From: Roseovarius pacificus
GTDB taxonomy: Bacteria; Pseudomonadota; Alphaproteobacteria; Rhodobacterales; Rhodobacteraceae
NCBI RefSeq assembly: GCF_900142665.1
Contig: NZ_FRBR01000008.1
Location: 1-64,000, forward strand
Length of the DNA: 64,000 nt
Direction: 5' to 3'
Below the pieces are notes generated by a model. The model saw nothing but the letters and a program-made list of their open reading frames with translations. It made no database searches and was not told the origin of the DNA. A program made the position numbers and the translations under genes. Shown here piece after piece: positions 14,783 to 23,444 of the stretch (position 1 is its first letter; every line of letters begins with the position of its first letter).

Positions 14783-14791
14783 ATGTCACAG
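14783..14791. repeat. Target-site duplication, right copy (ATGTCACAG)
   Basis: Right partner of the copy at 13265-13273. It lies inside the IS630-family transposase gene at the codons for C-D. Confidence 0.7.
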
Positions 14792-15766
14792 ATGACGCCA
14801 AGAGCTTCGAACAAGGCATCAAAGGTCCTGACACCGACCCGCCTCAGGTGAGCTTTGAGTTTGGAGAAGGCCATTTCGATCGGATTGAGATCGGGGCTGT
14901 AGGCGGGCAAGAACAGGAACCAGCAGCCTCTCTTGCGCAGTGCTTCGGCAGCGCGCGGACTTTTGTGTGTGGACAGGTTGTCGAGGATGACGACGGTTCC
15001 GAGATCAAGCGCCGGTGCCAGTTGCGTCTTGATGTAGGTGTCGAAGGCGGGACCGTTCATAGCCCCTTTGATCACCCAAGGCGCGATCAGGGCGTCCTGC
15101 GTCAGTCCAGCGATGAAGGTCTGCGTACCCCATTTGCCGAATGGGGCTGTGCCGTACAGCCGCTCCCCGACAGGGGCACGTCCGCGCAGCCGCGTGAGGT
15201 TCGTCTTGACCGCCGTCTCGTCGATGAAGACCAGCCTGTGCGGTTCCTGGAGCATGCGAGGCTGACGGCGCATGATCCAATCGTGACGGGCCTGGCGGAG
15301 CGCGGGCCGGTCACGCTCGGCTGCGATCAGTCCTTTTTTATATGACAGTCCAGCCCGTTCGAGAGCACGGTGCAGCGAGGAAAGCTGAACATCTACGCCA
15401 TGTGTTTCCGACAGGGCTGCGGCCAGCTCCTTGAGCGTGATGTCCGGTTCGGCCTGCACGATTTCCAGCAGAAATTCCCGATGCGGGGCGAGTTTGCCAA
15501 ACTGACCAGCGGGGCGGCCCTGCGGCTTGGGAAGCGCAGTGCCATGGTCTCGATGCTCCGCTGCAAACCGAACCGCAGTCGCCGCGCTCACCCCGAAAAG
15601 TCGCCCTGCAGACCGGCCGAGTTTCCCTTGGCAACGTATGCGCAAATCCGTTCACGAAGATCCAAAGAGTAAGGCTTGCCCATGATCCACCTCCCAGAAG
15701 AAGTGAATCAAACAAACCCCCTCATGTGAATCCCAAATCGATTCAGATCAAACGCAAACCGCTTTA

Positions 15767-16135
15767 GGGTCGTGGCCTAAGCCATGTCCCGCTGGACATG
15801 CTGCCAGCTTGAATAATTTAAGCGTTTCGTCTTCAACTCGGGGCATCTGTGAAAGGCGAAACGCTTCAGATCACTCTCCCGGATGATTTATCCAGCAAGG
15901 CGCCAAGACAGTAATTTCGGCCAGGTATTTATCGACATGAGTGGATGCCGCCGATGTGTGGCGCCGGTGACGATGCGCCCAAGTCAACCAAGGCAAGTCC
16001 AACCCGGTCCAGGGGCGCCCCGCTGAGTGGTCCAGAGACAGGCGGCTGCAAAGAACGAATGCAAACCAGATTGTCTTCGCTCCCCGATAATCAGCGGAAC
16101 CTAAGAGGTGGTAGTAGAGGCTGCAGTGCCACGTG
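15767..16135. other. Gap with two inverted repeats before the integrase
   Basis: About 370 bases without a convincing gene. CATGTCC at 15783-15789 pairs with GGACATG at 15794-15800. A perfect 10-bp pair, AAGCGTTTCG at 15820-15829 and CGAAACGCTT at 15857-15866, follows. The second pair could end leftward transcription of the integrase or serve as a protein-binding site. A frame at 15871-16251 on the minus strand overlaps the integrase end and looks like a shadow. Confidence 0.4.
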
Positions 16136-17617
16136 TTATTCAGCCGTGGCCCAAGGAGAACGCTTTTTCGTTTGTTCGGGTGTTGAGCTTGCCTCATTGC
16201 AAGAAACAGAAAACCCGATCTGTGGCTCGCTGCAAATCGACCCGAGCGCACTTGCCAGCAAGTTCACGGCAACTCGTTCGTGGTCGACGACGTTCTGGAG
16301 TAGCTTTTTATCAATCAGATAGTTCTGTGCCGCCGCTGAGACTTTTTCACGACTAAGTGGGTTCACGTGGCAAAGAAGAGTGTCGATGATAGCTGGAGCG
16401 ACACCCAGTTGCTGCAGTATTGTAGCGGCGGTTCGGCGGAGATCGTGACGATGCCATCCAAAGGTTCCGCTTGCGCGGTTTATCGTTTCTTGAGTGCGAT
16501 CCCAGTTGCAGAGAAGTCCGCCCGAAGATGACGGGAATACCAAGTCGTCCGGCCTCCCGTAGGTGAGACTCGGGAGGGAATTGAGGAGGCTTATAGCCGC
16601 ATCCGATAGTGGAATAGTCACAGTCCGGCGGTTCGCATGTCCACGGATTCCGGGCTTGCGTCTCGTTTTAACCTGCTTCGTCCAAGTTCCAGACTGAAGA
16701 TCGAAATCCTTACAACGGGCTCCGGCGACCTCCTCGCGCCGTGAAAGCGTGAGCAAGATGAACCTGAACGCAATAGGCCCATAATCTGCTTGTGGAGCTA
16801 GCTCGGGTCGCAATTGGGCGGGCGCAGGATGGATAAGAAATGGCATCACTTTGGCAAGTTCGGTTTGGCTAAGAACCCGTTCTCGCACTCCTTCAAGTGT
16901 TGGATCATCTATCGATGGATCGTAGATTTTCGATAAGTCCGGAAGCTCCAGACGCTGTTCGCGACCGGCACCTTCCTTCGTGAAGCGGCCACGGTGGCAG
17001 GCCCAGTCGAAGACAGGTCGAAGGTATGCCAGCGCCCGAGCTGATGTTCCATTAGCAGTTTTTTTACCCTTGCGTGGCCGCTTCGGCGAATAGTGCTTAA
17101 CAGCTTTGGAGAAATCGGATGACTTCAATTTTGTTAACGGCTTATTAAGGAGTGCTGAGAAGACATTCTCGATTGCCGACCTAGCTTCAGGTTTGGATCG
17201 ACCAAAGCGGCTGCCCGCACGCCAAGTCGACTTTGTCAAAGCAAAGATAGGTTCGACTTCATCGAGCAGATTGGTGAGGGATAAGCTTTCAGTTTCGAGT
17301 TGTGCTTTGGTAAGGCGAACCTTTTCTCGAGGGTCGTGGCCCCGCCGGATATCCGCAAGATGGTTCATTGCTATTGTTCTGGCGTCTTTCAGCGAAACAG
17401 CGGGATAAGATCCGATCGTGATCTGCATCTTATCGCCGGCCATTGATCGAGTTTGAAGAGTAAATGTTTTCTTGTTCTTTGGCGTTATTCTCAGCACAAG
17501 ACCGGTGATCTTTGAGTCTCGGATTTCGGCTCTCTTACCCGAGTTGTTTTTGAATCCTCGCACAAATACATCGGTTATTTCCCGAGGTGTATTGGAGTTT
17601 TTGTTGGTCATTTTCAT
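16136..17617 (-). CDS. Tyrosine integrase of the island (tRNA-targeting, P4-like)
   Basis: Start ATG 17617 (MKMTNKNSNTPREIT) has GAGGAG directly upstream; 493 residues. The N-terminal 90 residues (GLVLRITPKNKKTFTLQ, ITIGSYPAVSLKDARTIA) are the DUF4102 arm-binding domain of P4/CP4-57-type integrases. The catalytic domain shows the arginine in LTLSRREEVAGARC near 292, a KTRRKPG lysine, HRHDLRRTAAT near 387, CH in LLCHVNP and the tyrosine in AAQNYLIDKK near 432. It reads away from the tRNA fragment 240 bases to its right, the standard layout for a tRNA-integrated island. It very likely catalyses insertion and excision at the tRNA-Met 3' end. Confidence 0.9.
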   Translation of the reverse strand: MKMTNKNSNTPREITDVFVRGFKNNSGKRAEIRDSKITGLVLRITPKNKKTFTLQTRSMAGDKMQITIGSYPAVSLKDARTIAMNHLADIRRGHDPREKVRLTKAQLETESLSLTNLLDEVEPIFALTKSTWRAGSRFGRSKPEARSAIENVFSALLNKPLTKLKSSDFSKAVKHYSPKRPRKGKKTANGTSARALAYLRPVFDWACHRGRFTKEGAGREQRLELPDLSKIYDPSIDDPTLEGVRERVLSQTELAKVMPFLIHPAPAQLRPELAPQADYGPIAFRFILLTLSRREEVAGARCKDFDLQSGTWTKQVKTRRKPGIRGHANRRTVTIPLSDAAISLLNSLPSLTYGRPDDLVFPSSSGGLLCNWDRTQETINRASGTFGWHRHDLRRTAATILQQLGVAPAIIDTLLCHVNPLSREKVSAAAQNYLIDKKLLQNVVDHERVAVNLLASALGSICSEPQIGFSVSCNEASSTPEQTKKRSPWATAE

Positions 17618-17618
17618 G

Positions 17619-17639
17619 CTCCTCGTTTCCAGCGAGGAG
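17619..17639 (-). promoter_or_regulatory. Hairpin covering the integrase ribosome binding site
   Basis: CTCCTCG at 17619-17625 and CGAGGAG at 17633-17639 are perfect complements with a seven-base loop. On the minus strand the GAGGAG next to the integrase start is one arm, so the stem would hide the Shine-Dalgarno sequence. Reduced or conditional translation of the integrase is the inference. Confidence 0.45.
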
Positions 17640-17855
17640 GAAGTCGGTCCGTTTGCACTCTTCACAAAAAAAATTCTGCTGGGGTGGCGCTGGGGTGGCA
17701 AAATCGCTGCGCTTGGGTGCGATCTGCTGAAACACGATGATATACGCACGACCCTATCTTCAATCAGGTAGGTCTTTGGAGATAAAAAGTTTTTTCATCT
17801 CTTCCAGTCTCATCCCATCTCTAGGTTTATCTGGTGGTAGAAGGATGCTTGCTGC

Positions 17856-17900
17856 ATCATAATCCGCGTGTCGGGGGTTCAAGTCCCTCCTCCGCTACCA
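17856..17900 (+). other. Attachment-site copy: 3' part of an elongator tRNA-Met gene
   Basis: The 45 bases run from the anticodon loop (ATCATAA, anticodon CAT) through the T-arm (CGGGGGTTCAAGTCCC) to the encoded TACCA end. No 5' half is present: upstream bases do not supply the acceptor strand GGCGGAG or the 5' anticodon strand GCGGA. It is therefore not a functional tRNA gene but the duplicated 3' end left by integration. It marks the right boundary of the island. Its orientation predicts the intact tRNA-Met to the left, outside this window. Confidence 0.8.
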
Positions 17901-18130
17901 CTATCCCAAACGGCGAAAAATACTTTAAAAACAAAGGCTTTGACGTCTTTTGGGGTCGCGGATTCTGCCGTTTCTGTAGGGTGTTATGATACCTCGAATT
18001 ACTCGAAATTCTGGATTCTAGCATACATTGGAGTGGAAAAAGTTGGGGGCAGGGGTGGGCTGCGCGACTCAGTTTCACCGGTTAAGGATACGGGTAAGCG
18101 TGCAGCGGCGAGTTAAAGCTGTGGCGGGCG

Positions 18131-18562
18131 TCAAATCCGGCGGCTCATCCTGAGCGCCGAGTTCTGAAATCCAATCGCCTCATAGAATGCATGGGCTTCC
18201 TTGCGGGCGATGCCTGTGGTCAGTTCAATCGTGTCGCATCCGGCTTCCCTCGCAAGCGAGACCGCTGCATTTACCAACGCACGGCCTATCCCCTGCTTTC
18301 GCTTCGACGGTTCAACGACGAGAGTAGAAATCCGGGCTATTGGCTCTGGGTAGAAGAGTAAGGGGGCGACATGAATCGCCAATAAGCCCACAGGCGTCTC
18401 GCCCTCTTCGGCGAGAAACACGTGGTCGATTTCACCGCTGATCAAGGCCCAGCGGCGTTCTATTTCTTTCGGAGTGTGGTTGAAGCCCATGCCGATCATC
18501 AAGCGCGCGATACAGGCGGCGTCGTTTACGTCAGCTAAGCGTATCGCGAATGTAGGACACAT
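18131..18562 (-). CDS. GNAT-family N-acetyltransferase
   Basis: 143 residues from ATG 18562 (MCPTFAIRLADVND); upstream in-frame ATGs at 18583 and 18622 are possible. The acetyl-CoA-binding motif A is visible as ISTLVVEPSKRKQGIGRALV (the RKQGIG turn), followed by REAGCDTIELTTG and the motif B helix EAHAFYEAIGFQ. This is the usual single-domain length for the family. The substrate is unknown. It is the first gene outside the island boundary and stands alone. Confidence 0.75.
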   Translation of the reverse strand: MCPTFAIRLADVNDAACIARLMIGMGFNHTPKEIERRWALISGEIDHVFLAEEGETPVGLLAIHVAPLLFYPEPIARISTLVVEPSKRKQGIGRALVNAAVSLAREAGCDTIELTTGIARKEAHAFYEAIGFQNSALRMSRRI

Positions 18563-18670
18563 GGCGAATATCCCGATCTGCATTTGCCGAACAGCATAGT
18601 AACAGGGCTGAGGTTTGAACACCTCAGCTTATATATGTGTCACGACAAGCCGTCATTTTCGTCGACCGCG

Positions 18671-18877
18671 TTAGCGGTCCCGCCGAGTCCGGCGGGTAAG
18701 ATGATCGTCAGCCCACATTAGCAGTTCCCGTTCCATTGCTTCTTTATCGCCCCGTAGCGGATCGCTGCTGTCTTCCCGGAATCCTGCGGGCGTCATCCCC
18801 TGCTGTTCCCTCAGTTCTTCGAAGTCTTCGCGCCGCATGCCGGTTGGGTGCGGTGCCGGTGGTGATTTGTAGGTCAT
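18671..18877 (-). CDS. Small unknown protein
   Basis: 68 residues from ATG 18877 (MTYKSPPAPHPTGMRRED), with a strong GGAGGCG ribosome binding site. It is hydrophilic and acidic in the middle (EDFEELREQQGMTP), with a basic end (HLTRRTRRDR). Its start overlaps the stop of the upstream small gene by four bases (ATGA), so both are probably translated from one message. The family is not recognised. Confidence 0.5.
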   Translation of the reverse strand: MTYKSPPAPHPTGMRREDFEELREQQGMTPAGFREDSSDPLRGDKEAMERELLMWADDHLTRRTRRDR

Positions 18878-19092
18878 GCGTTTCGCCTCCTTATGCGTTC
18901 CGCCACAATGCCCGCAGCGCTGCCGACGGCCCATCTACAGCCAGGCGTTTCAGTGCGTTCTTGGCTGTCTGAGGATGCCACTTCCTGCCTCTTGGCGTCT
19001 CGACACCTGCGCAGCATAAGCGGCCCTCTGGCGCGCCGCTCCAGATCCGAATAGCCCGGTGACGTCAGGCCGCGCTGATTTTGCAGGTTCAT
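18874..19092 (-). CDS. Small unknown protein, upstream partner
   Basis: 72 residues from ATG 19092 (MNLQNQRGLTSPGYSD). Its ribosome binding site, GAAGAGGAGAGC, is one of the strongest in this stretch. The protein is hydrophilic and arginine-rich, without signal peptide, membrane segment or recognised motif. Coupling to the next small gene supports a two-gene unit. Confidence 0.45.
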   Translation of the reverse strand: MNLQNQRGLTSPGYSDLERRARGPLMLRRCRDAKRQEVASSDSQERTETPGCRWAVGSAAGIVAERIRRRNA

Positions 19093-19467
19093 GGCGCTCT
19101 CCTCTTCGTTGCAAATTCGGAGCAGAGACTCTAATTCGGGTTTGTCGTCAGCTTGCCAGATGCTTGTGCCTGAACTCCTGACAACCATGGGCCGGTGGGG
19201 CATCCCAGCCGGTCCCTTTTATTGTCGCCGGCAGATCAAAACTCCCGAGCGGCGCCGCGCCGGTCGAAAGGCGGTCCTGGCGGTCCAATGTCCCTTGAGC
19301 CGTTCGAAGATCACAATCAGGCCCGTTTCCGAGTCGACCCGCATGTACTTGCGATCAATGACCAGTGCTTTGCCGCCGCCTTTGCACTTCTGGAATTCGG
19401 ACCTCTGCGACACCAACCCAGATTTCGCCGGGATCGCGGATCGCGGATCGCGTCGGCAAGGCGGCAT
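19093..19467. other. Gap with an uncertain 82-residue frame
   Basis: About 375 bases. A minus-strand frame at 19219-19467 contains a protein-like stretch (KALVIDRKYMRVDSETGLIV) but starts inside an arginine-rich segment without a ribosome binding site. It may be a remnant or a real small gene with a later start. I do not annotate it as a gene. Confidence 0.3.
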
Positions 19468-22400
19468 TCAATCGGGACGTCGCACGGGGATGAGCCTCGG
19501 ATAAAGGAAGCAGTCCGTGTTTGGCGACCGGCCCACCACGCGGACCTCCAGCTGGAGCGGTGCGGAACTGATCCGTGCGAGCGGCGGAGGGCGAAGGCCG
19601 AAACAATCGTAGTAGATTTGGCCCGGTTGCCAGCGGCTGGTGGGCTGCATCCAGTCGCAGGGATCATGCTCGCTACCAGGCCCCCATTCGGAGCCGTCCT
19701 CGGCCCGCCCGCGCGGGATGGCGATGTAACTGAGCCGCAGGTCTTCGGAGAGGGGGCCGGGGCTGGACCACCATGATTCGACCCAGAGCATCTGGCGGCC
19801 GGTAATGCATGGCGGTTTCACTCGTAGTCCAAGGAGCGTCAGGCCGCCGAGCGTCACCGGCGCGAGGCGCGCGTCTCCGGGCACGAAGGCGGCCTGCCCG
19901 AGGTCGGGAGCAGGGGAGTAGGCGGCGAGACGGTCCGGGCGGTAGCGGCGTCGGGACTTGACAACAGGTGGGAGCCTGCCGGTTTTTTCGTCCGGGGACG
20001 TCAATTTAACGAAGGCCCGATCCCCGTGTCGGGTGAGCGAGGTGCCGAGATTCTGGCAGGCAGTGTCATATCGGTCAATGGCTTGCTCTGCCATCTCTCC
20101 TTCGAGGCGCTGACTGAAGCCGTAGCCGATACCGACAGGCAGGTATTCAACCCAGTTCAGGCAGGTTTTGCCGAGGCCGAGGCGAAACAGGCCGCCCGTC
20201 CGGAACCAGGCTCGCGGGGCCTCGGAGAGCAGGGAGCCAGTGCCATGGATGATCGGTTTGGACTTGTAGAGCTCAATCCCGTGGAGGTGGGGGCCGATCG
20301 AGCCGAGCACGCCGTCCGCGCCTGCATCGATGAGCGCATGGGACAGGGCGCGGGCATTGCTCTCCGGGGTCGGAGTGGTCCGTGCACCCCAGTGAACTGA
20401 GACGAGGACAATATCGGCCTTGTCCTTTGCCTGAGCGATCCGCCCCGCCATCACTGTACGCCATACGTCGCGGTCCTGCGGAGAGAGGTAGGCGGTGCCG
20501 GGGGCGCTTTTGCCGGCGGCGAACCTATGCTGAGTTGTGTCGATGCTAAAGAGAGCCACGCGTGTCTCGCCCACGGTGCAGATCGTGGGGCAGAAGGCGT
20601 CTTGTTGCGTGAGGCCGCTGCCGGTGCTGGCGATGCCGAGCGCGTCGAGGATTTCCTTCTGCTGGAGCAGCGCCGTGGGCCCGTAATCGCCACTATGGGC
20701 ATTGGCCACCGTGACGGCATTGATCCCGGCAGCGGTCAGGATGCCGAGCATTTCGGGCCGGGCGCGGTAGTAGAAGGGGCCCTCTTCGCCCTTGTTGACG
20801 CCTTGTTTGCCAAGCGTACTGACGACGCAGTCGAGGTTTGCGACGGAAAGGTCGGCTTGGCCCAGTTCAGGGATGTCGAGGACGTTGTCTGTGCCCAGCT
20901 GGGCGGTCCGCATATGTTGTCGCCGGCCGAGATTGATGGCGCCGCCCCAGACGAGGGTGGCATCCGCTGGCATGGGCAACTCATGCGGGGGAGGTGTTTT
21001 CGGGCGGATGCCCGGGGACGCGGCGATCGTATCTTGCGACGGTGTCTCGCCACGCAGGTAATGCTTCAGGAAGGCTACATAGCCTGAGAGATAGTGTTCG
21101 ACATCGTCGATGCGGACGCGGAATGCATGGTGGCGGATAAAGAAGCTGCCGAGGATGCGTTGCGGGTTCCGGAAGTACATGGCGACCTCGGGCCAGAAGA
21201 ACCCGTTTAACAGGTACCGGGCGCGGGTTTCCAGCGCGCGGTAGAACTTGTCGCGGTCGATATGTTTCAGAAGGTGCTGATGCGCTTCGCTGCGTTCGAG
21301 GCGCTGTATCATCTTGTGAGCCGCCATCATCAATTCGAGCAGGGTCGGAAAGGTGGTGATCCTGTCGATTACGAAATCGAGGTGATTGGCGAAGTTCTGA
21401 AGGCCGAAGCGGAAATACCGCTCCTCGGGGCGGTGGAGCGTCAATTCATTGACACAGTAGCTGAGCCAATGGTCGTGGGTGCGCCAATGTTCCTGCGCGA
21501 TGAAATAGTCAAAGGCCTTTTCTACGACCGTCAGCCAACGCGGATCTTTTGTCAGGCCATAGAGTCGCATGAGGCCGAAGGCCGCCTCACCGTCGTAGTA
21601 GATGATCCGAAAGCGCTCCTTGACGCTGAGATCATCCTCGTTGAGGACATGCATCAGCTGTCCCGTCTCGGGGTCCTGTATGCGGGCGATGCCCTGCGCC
21701 AGCTGTTCGAGTAGCGTCAGGTAGCGCGTGTCTTCGGTAAGCTCCGTATAGGTGACCAGGGCCAGAAGGCAGACAGCGCTTCCGCCAAGCTTCACCTCGT
21801 TGTTGATGTCCTGAAGATAGGCAACCTTTTCCCCGTTGGGCAGGGTATATTGGCGGATGAATCTCTCGGTCAAAAGATGCAGGGCGCGGTCGATTGCTAT
21901 CTTGAGGCCCGCGTCGCGCGTGACCTCCCATGCTTCGAGCATGGCATAGATTGTGCTGGCGTGCCGGAGTGTGTTGTAGGCGTTGATCTCGCGGTCGAAA
22001 CACGGATGCATGCCGTAGACGAACTTCCCGTTGGCGTCGACCTGGGCCGCAAGGAAGCGGCTGGATTGGTCCACTATGCTTTCGACGGTGGCGGTATCGA
22101 GCGAATCGATTCTGCGGCGCCCGGTGTCGCGGCCTTCCGTGCCGCCGCTGAAACCGTGTAGCGGTATGGGGGGGCTGTCCGGCTGTATGAGGAAGGCGTC
22201 GGTGGAAAAGAGGCACACCGGATCGGTGGATGCGTCAGGCAGATGGAAGTCGTCGCCGAAGCGCCGGCGCCCATAGATGCCTGAATTTTTTCCGTTGAGC
22301 CCGCCATTGGGACGGTCGTTGCCGAGATAGAGCATCGCGTTGGCGTTCAGCTCCTGCTCCAGAAATGCCTGCGAGAAGTCTGGATCGAACGCGAGGCCGT

Positions 22401-22785
22401 AGCGAAAATAGTTGCGTTTGCTGCTGCGGATCGCGAGCTGACACTGACCCCAGTTCAGGGCCCATGTGCGGGTGACCCAGTCTACGCGAAGCCAGCGGAT
22501 GACCGGGTTCGAGTCAGCTTGGGTGCGCCGCCATGTCTCGAATTGATCCCATATCCCGTTTAGGTCGGCGCTGGTGAAATGCACAACCAAGGCACGTTTG
22601 GTGCCGGTCCCCATTGAAAAGAACACACGCAAGGGCGCGTCGCGTTCCGCCGATCCTGCCGCGTAGGTCAGGGCCGCGCGTGTCTGGGGCAAGATCGTGG
22701 TGAGAGGAGCCTCGGGATGCGCAGCGAGTGGAGAAGCCGGGGCCCCGATCTGTGACCCGCCCCGGCAGGAGTTCTTTTTCGCCAT
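19468..22785 (-). CDS. Large fusion protein with a CapA-type poly-gamma-glutamate domain
   Basis: 1105 residues from ATG 22785. Residues about 1-230 are not recognised. Residues about 245-590 are a helical toroid-like region with repeated helix pairs (INAYNTLRHASTIYAMLEAW, YLTLLEQLAQGIARIQDPETG, FGLMRLYGLTKDPRWLTVVE), similar in style to glycan-processing alpha/alpha barrels. From about 640 to 920 there is a CapA (PGA_cap) metallophosphoesterase-like domain: ATLVWGGAINLGRR, SVANLDCVVSTLG, TVANAHSGDYG, VLVSVHWGARTTPTP and GIELYKSKPIIHGTGS. The last 180 residues are unknown. There is no signal peptide. CapA proteins act in poly-gamma-glutamate capsule formation; the fusion suggests a role in a surface polymer. 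Its own substrate is unknown. Confidence 0.7.
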   Translation of the reverse strand: MAKKNSCRGGSQIGAPASPLAAHPEAPLTTILPQTRAALTYAAGSAERDAPLRVFFSMGTGTKRALVVHFTSADLNGIWDQFETWRRTQADSNPVIRWLRVDWVTRTWALNWGQCQLAIRSSKRNYFRYGLAFDPDFSQAFLEQELNANAMLYLGNDRPNGGLNGKNSGIYGRRRFGDDFHLPDASTDPVCLFSTDAFLIQPDSPPIPLHGFSGGTEGRDTGRRRIDSLDTATVESIVDQSSRFLAAQVDANGKFVYGMHPCFDREINAYNTLRHASTIYAMLEAWEVTRDAGLKIAIDRALHLLTERFIRQYTLPNGEKVAYLQDINNEVKLGGSAVCLLALVTYTELTEDTRYLTLLEQLAQGIARIQDPETGQLMHVLNEDDLSVKERFRIIYYDGEAAFGLMRLYGLTKDPRWLTVVEKAFDYFIAQEHWRTHDHWLSYCVNELTLHRPEERYFRFGLQNFANHLDFVIDRITTFPTLLELMMAAHKMIQRLERSEAHQHLLKHIDRDKFYRALETRARYLLNGFFWPEVAMYFRNPQRILGSFFIRHHAFRVRIDDVEHYLSGYVAFLKHYLRGETPSQDTIAASPGIRPKTPPPHELPMPADATLVWGGAINLGRRQHMRTAQLGTDNVLDIPELGQADLSVANLDCVVSTLGKQGVNKGEEGPFYYRARPEMLGILTAAGINAVTVANAHSGDYGPTALLQQKEILDALGIASTGSGLTQQDAFCPTICTVGETRVALFSIDTTQHRFAAGKSAPGTAYLSPQDRDVWRTVMAGRIAQAKDKADIVLVSVHWGARTTPTPESNARALSHALIDAGADGVLGSIGPHLHGIELYKSKPIIHGTGSLLSEAPRAWFRTGGLFRLGLGKTCLNWVEYLPVGIGYGFSQRLEGEMAEQAIDRYDTACQNLGTSLTRHGDRAFVKLTSPDEKTGRLPPVVKSRRRYRPDRLAAYSPAPDLGQAAFVPGDARLAPVTLGGLTLLGLRVKPPCITGRQMLWVESWWSSPGPLSEDLRLSYIAIPRGRAEDGSEWGPGSEHDPCDWMQPTSRWQPGQIYYDCFGLRPPPLARISSAPLQLEVRVVGRSPNTDCFLYPRLIPVRRPD

Positions 22786-22962
22786 TCAGCACACCCTTTG
22801 CACGTCTCTGTTTTCCGAACAGAACGAAACGTTCTGCCGGTGGCCCCATATCTGGAACGCTTTGAAACTATGGTGAAGGAAACCGCACCGTCTATGCCAT
22901 ATCGCTGTCCGAATGGCTTAATGCTGCCCGGCGATGCTGCGGGTATCCCGTGTCGCGGGTCT

Positions 22963-23286
22963 TCACGGCTTGTCAGATGAACTCTGTGCCTGAGCAAAAT
23001 GGGCTGTGCCCTTGCAAATCCGGACGTCTGGTAGCGAACCACCGCTCCTTGACGATCGGAATACCAAAAGGGCTGCCAATAGCAGGAGTGACGACATCCC
23101 GCCGAGAGTATACGCCAACAATAACATCCAGAGGCCGGCTCCCATAACAAATGCTGTCACTGCGGTGATTGTCGCACAGACCATCCCAATCAAGACGATC
23201 CCCGAAACGGAGGGGGCATCGGAACCTGCATAGTCATGGCTCTCGTGCGGGGGGGTGGGCACGTCATACTCATAAAACATAGTCAT
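22963..23286 (-). CDS. Small membrane protein with two transmembrane segments
   Basis: 107 residues from ATG 23286 (MTMFYEYDVPTPPHESHD), with GAGGTGA seven bases upstream. Residues about 28-50 (SGIVLIGMVCATITAVTAFVMGAG) and about 52-75 (WMLLLAYTLGGMSSLLLLAALLV) are membrane-spanning. Both tails are hydrophilic. No family is recognised. The promoter region contains the operator-like repeats at 23304-23357, suggesting regulated expression. Confidence 0.6.
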   Translation of the reverse strand: MTMFYEYDVPTPPHESHDYAGSDAPSVSGIVLIGMVCATITAVTAFVMGAGLWMLLLAYTLGGMSSLLLLAALLVFRSSRSGGSLPDVRICKGTAHFAQAQSSSDKP

Positions 23287-23303
23287 AGGTCACCTCGCTG
23301 GAT

Positions 23304-23357
23304 ATAACTAATGTATGTATCAGCATTCATTAGTTATTTTACACAAACTAAAGTATG
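23304..23357. promoter_or_regulatory. Operator-like inverted and direct repeats
   Basis: ATAACTAATG at 23304-23313 pairs perfectly with CATTAGTTAT at 23328-23337. A further near-copy of the half site, AACTAAAGTATG at 23346-23357, matches AACTAATGTATG at 23306-23317 except for one base. The cluster begins 18 bases upstream of the membrane-protein start at 23286, the usual place for a repressor or activator site. The binding protein is unknown. Confidence 0.5.
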
Positions 23358-23444
23358 TTTCAAGAGCCTCGACGCCATCGGATTGATCTCAAGCGTGCTG
23401 TCGGACAGATTCCAGCCGCTCTCAGTTAGGTCAGACGCCGTCCA

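Larger units (their letters stand above)
13207..15683 (-). pseudogene. IS630-family transposase, frameshifted and split
   Basis: ATG 15683 opens MGKPYSLDLRERICAYVAKG. After N-S-A one base is missing, and the frame continues as RSAGRLFGVSAATAVRF. The DDE core is visible: VFIDETAVKTN (first D), VVILDNLSTH (second D) and SPDLNPIEMAFS (E). At GVICD the gene is cut by the element at 13274-14782. The last codons (MFNPDECWNFFKAAGYASD) lie on the far side and end at 13207. Joining across the 9-bp duplication restores the reading frame exactly. It is inactive because of both lesions. Confidence 0.8.
13192..15766 (-). mobile_element. IS630-family insertion sequence, interrupted
   Basis: The ends form an inverted repeat. 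The left end reads TAAAGCGTTTTGCATTTAAT from 13192, and the right end, inverted, reads TAAAGCGGTTTGCGTTTGAT from 15766; 17 of these 20 positions agree, and the match continues with CTGA. Both ends carry the TA dinucleotide that this family duplicates. Inside is a transposase broken by one frameshift and by a second insertion sequence at 13274-14782. The element can no longer make an intact transposase, but both ends look usable in trans. Confidence 0.75.

Noticed and set aside
17800-17900. A complete tRNA-Met gene
   Set aside because: Only the part from the anticodon loop to TACCA is present. No acceptor 5' strand, D-arm or 5' anticodon strand can be found upstream.
19219-19467. 82-residue minus-strand frame
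   Set aside because: Part of it looks protein-like, but the start is in an arginine-rich stretch without a ribosome binding site and I know no homolog.
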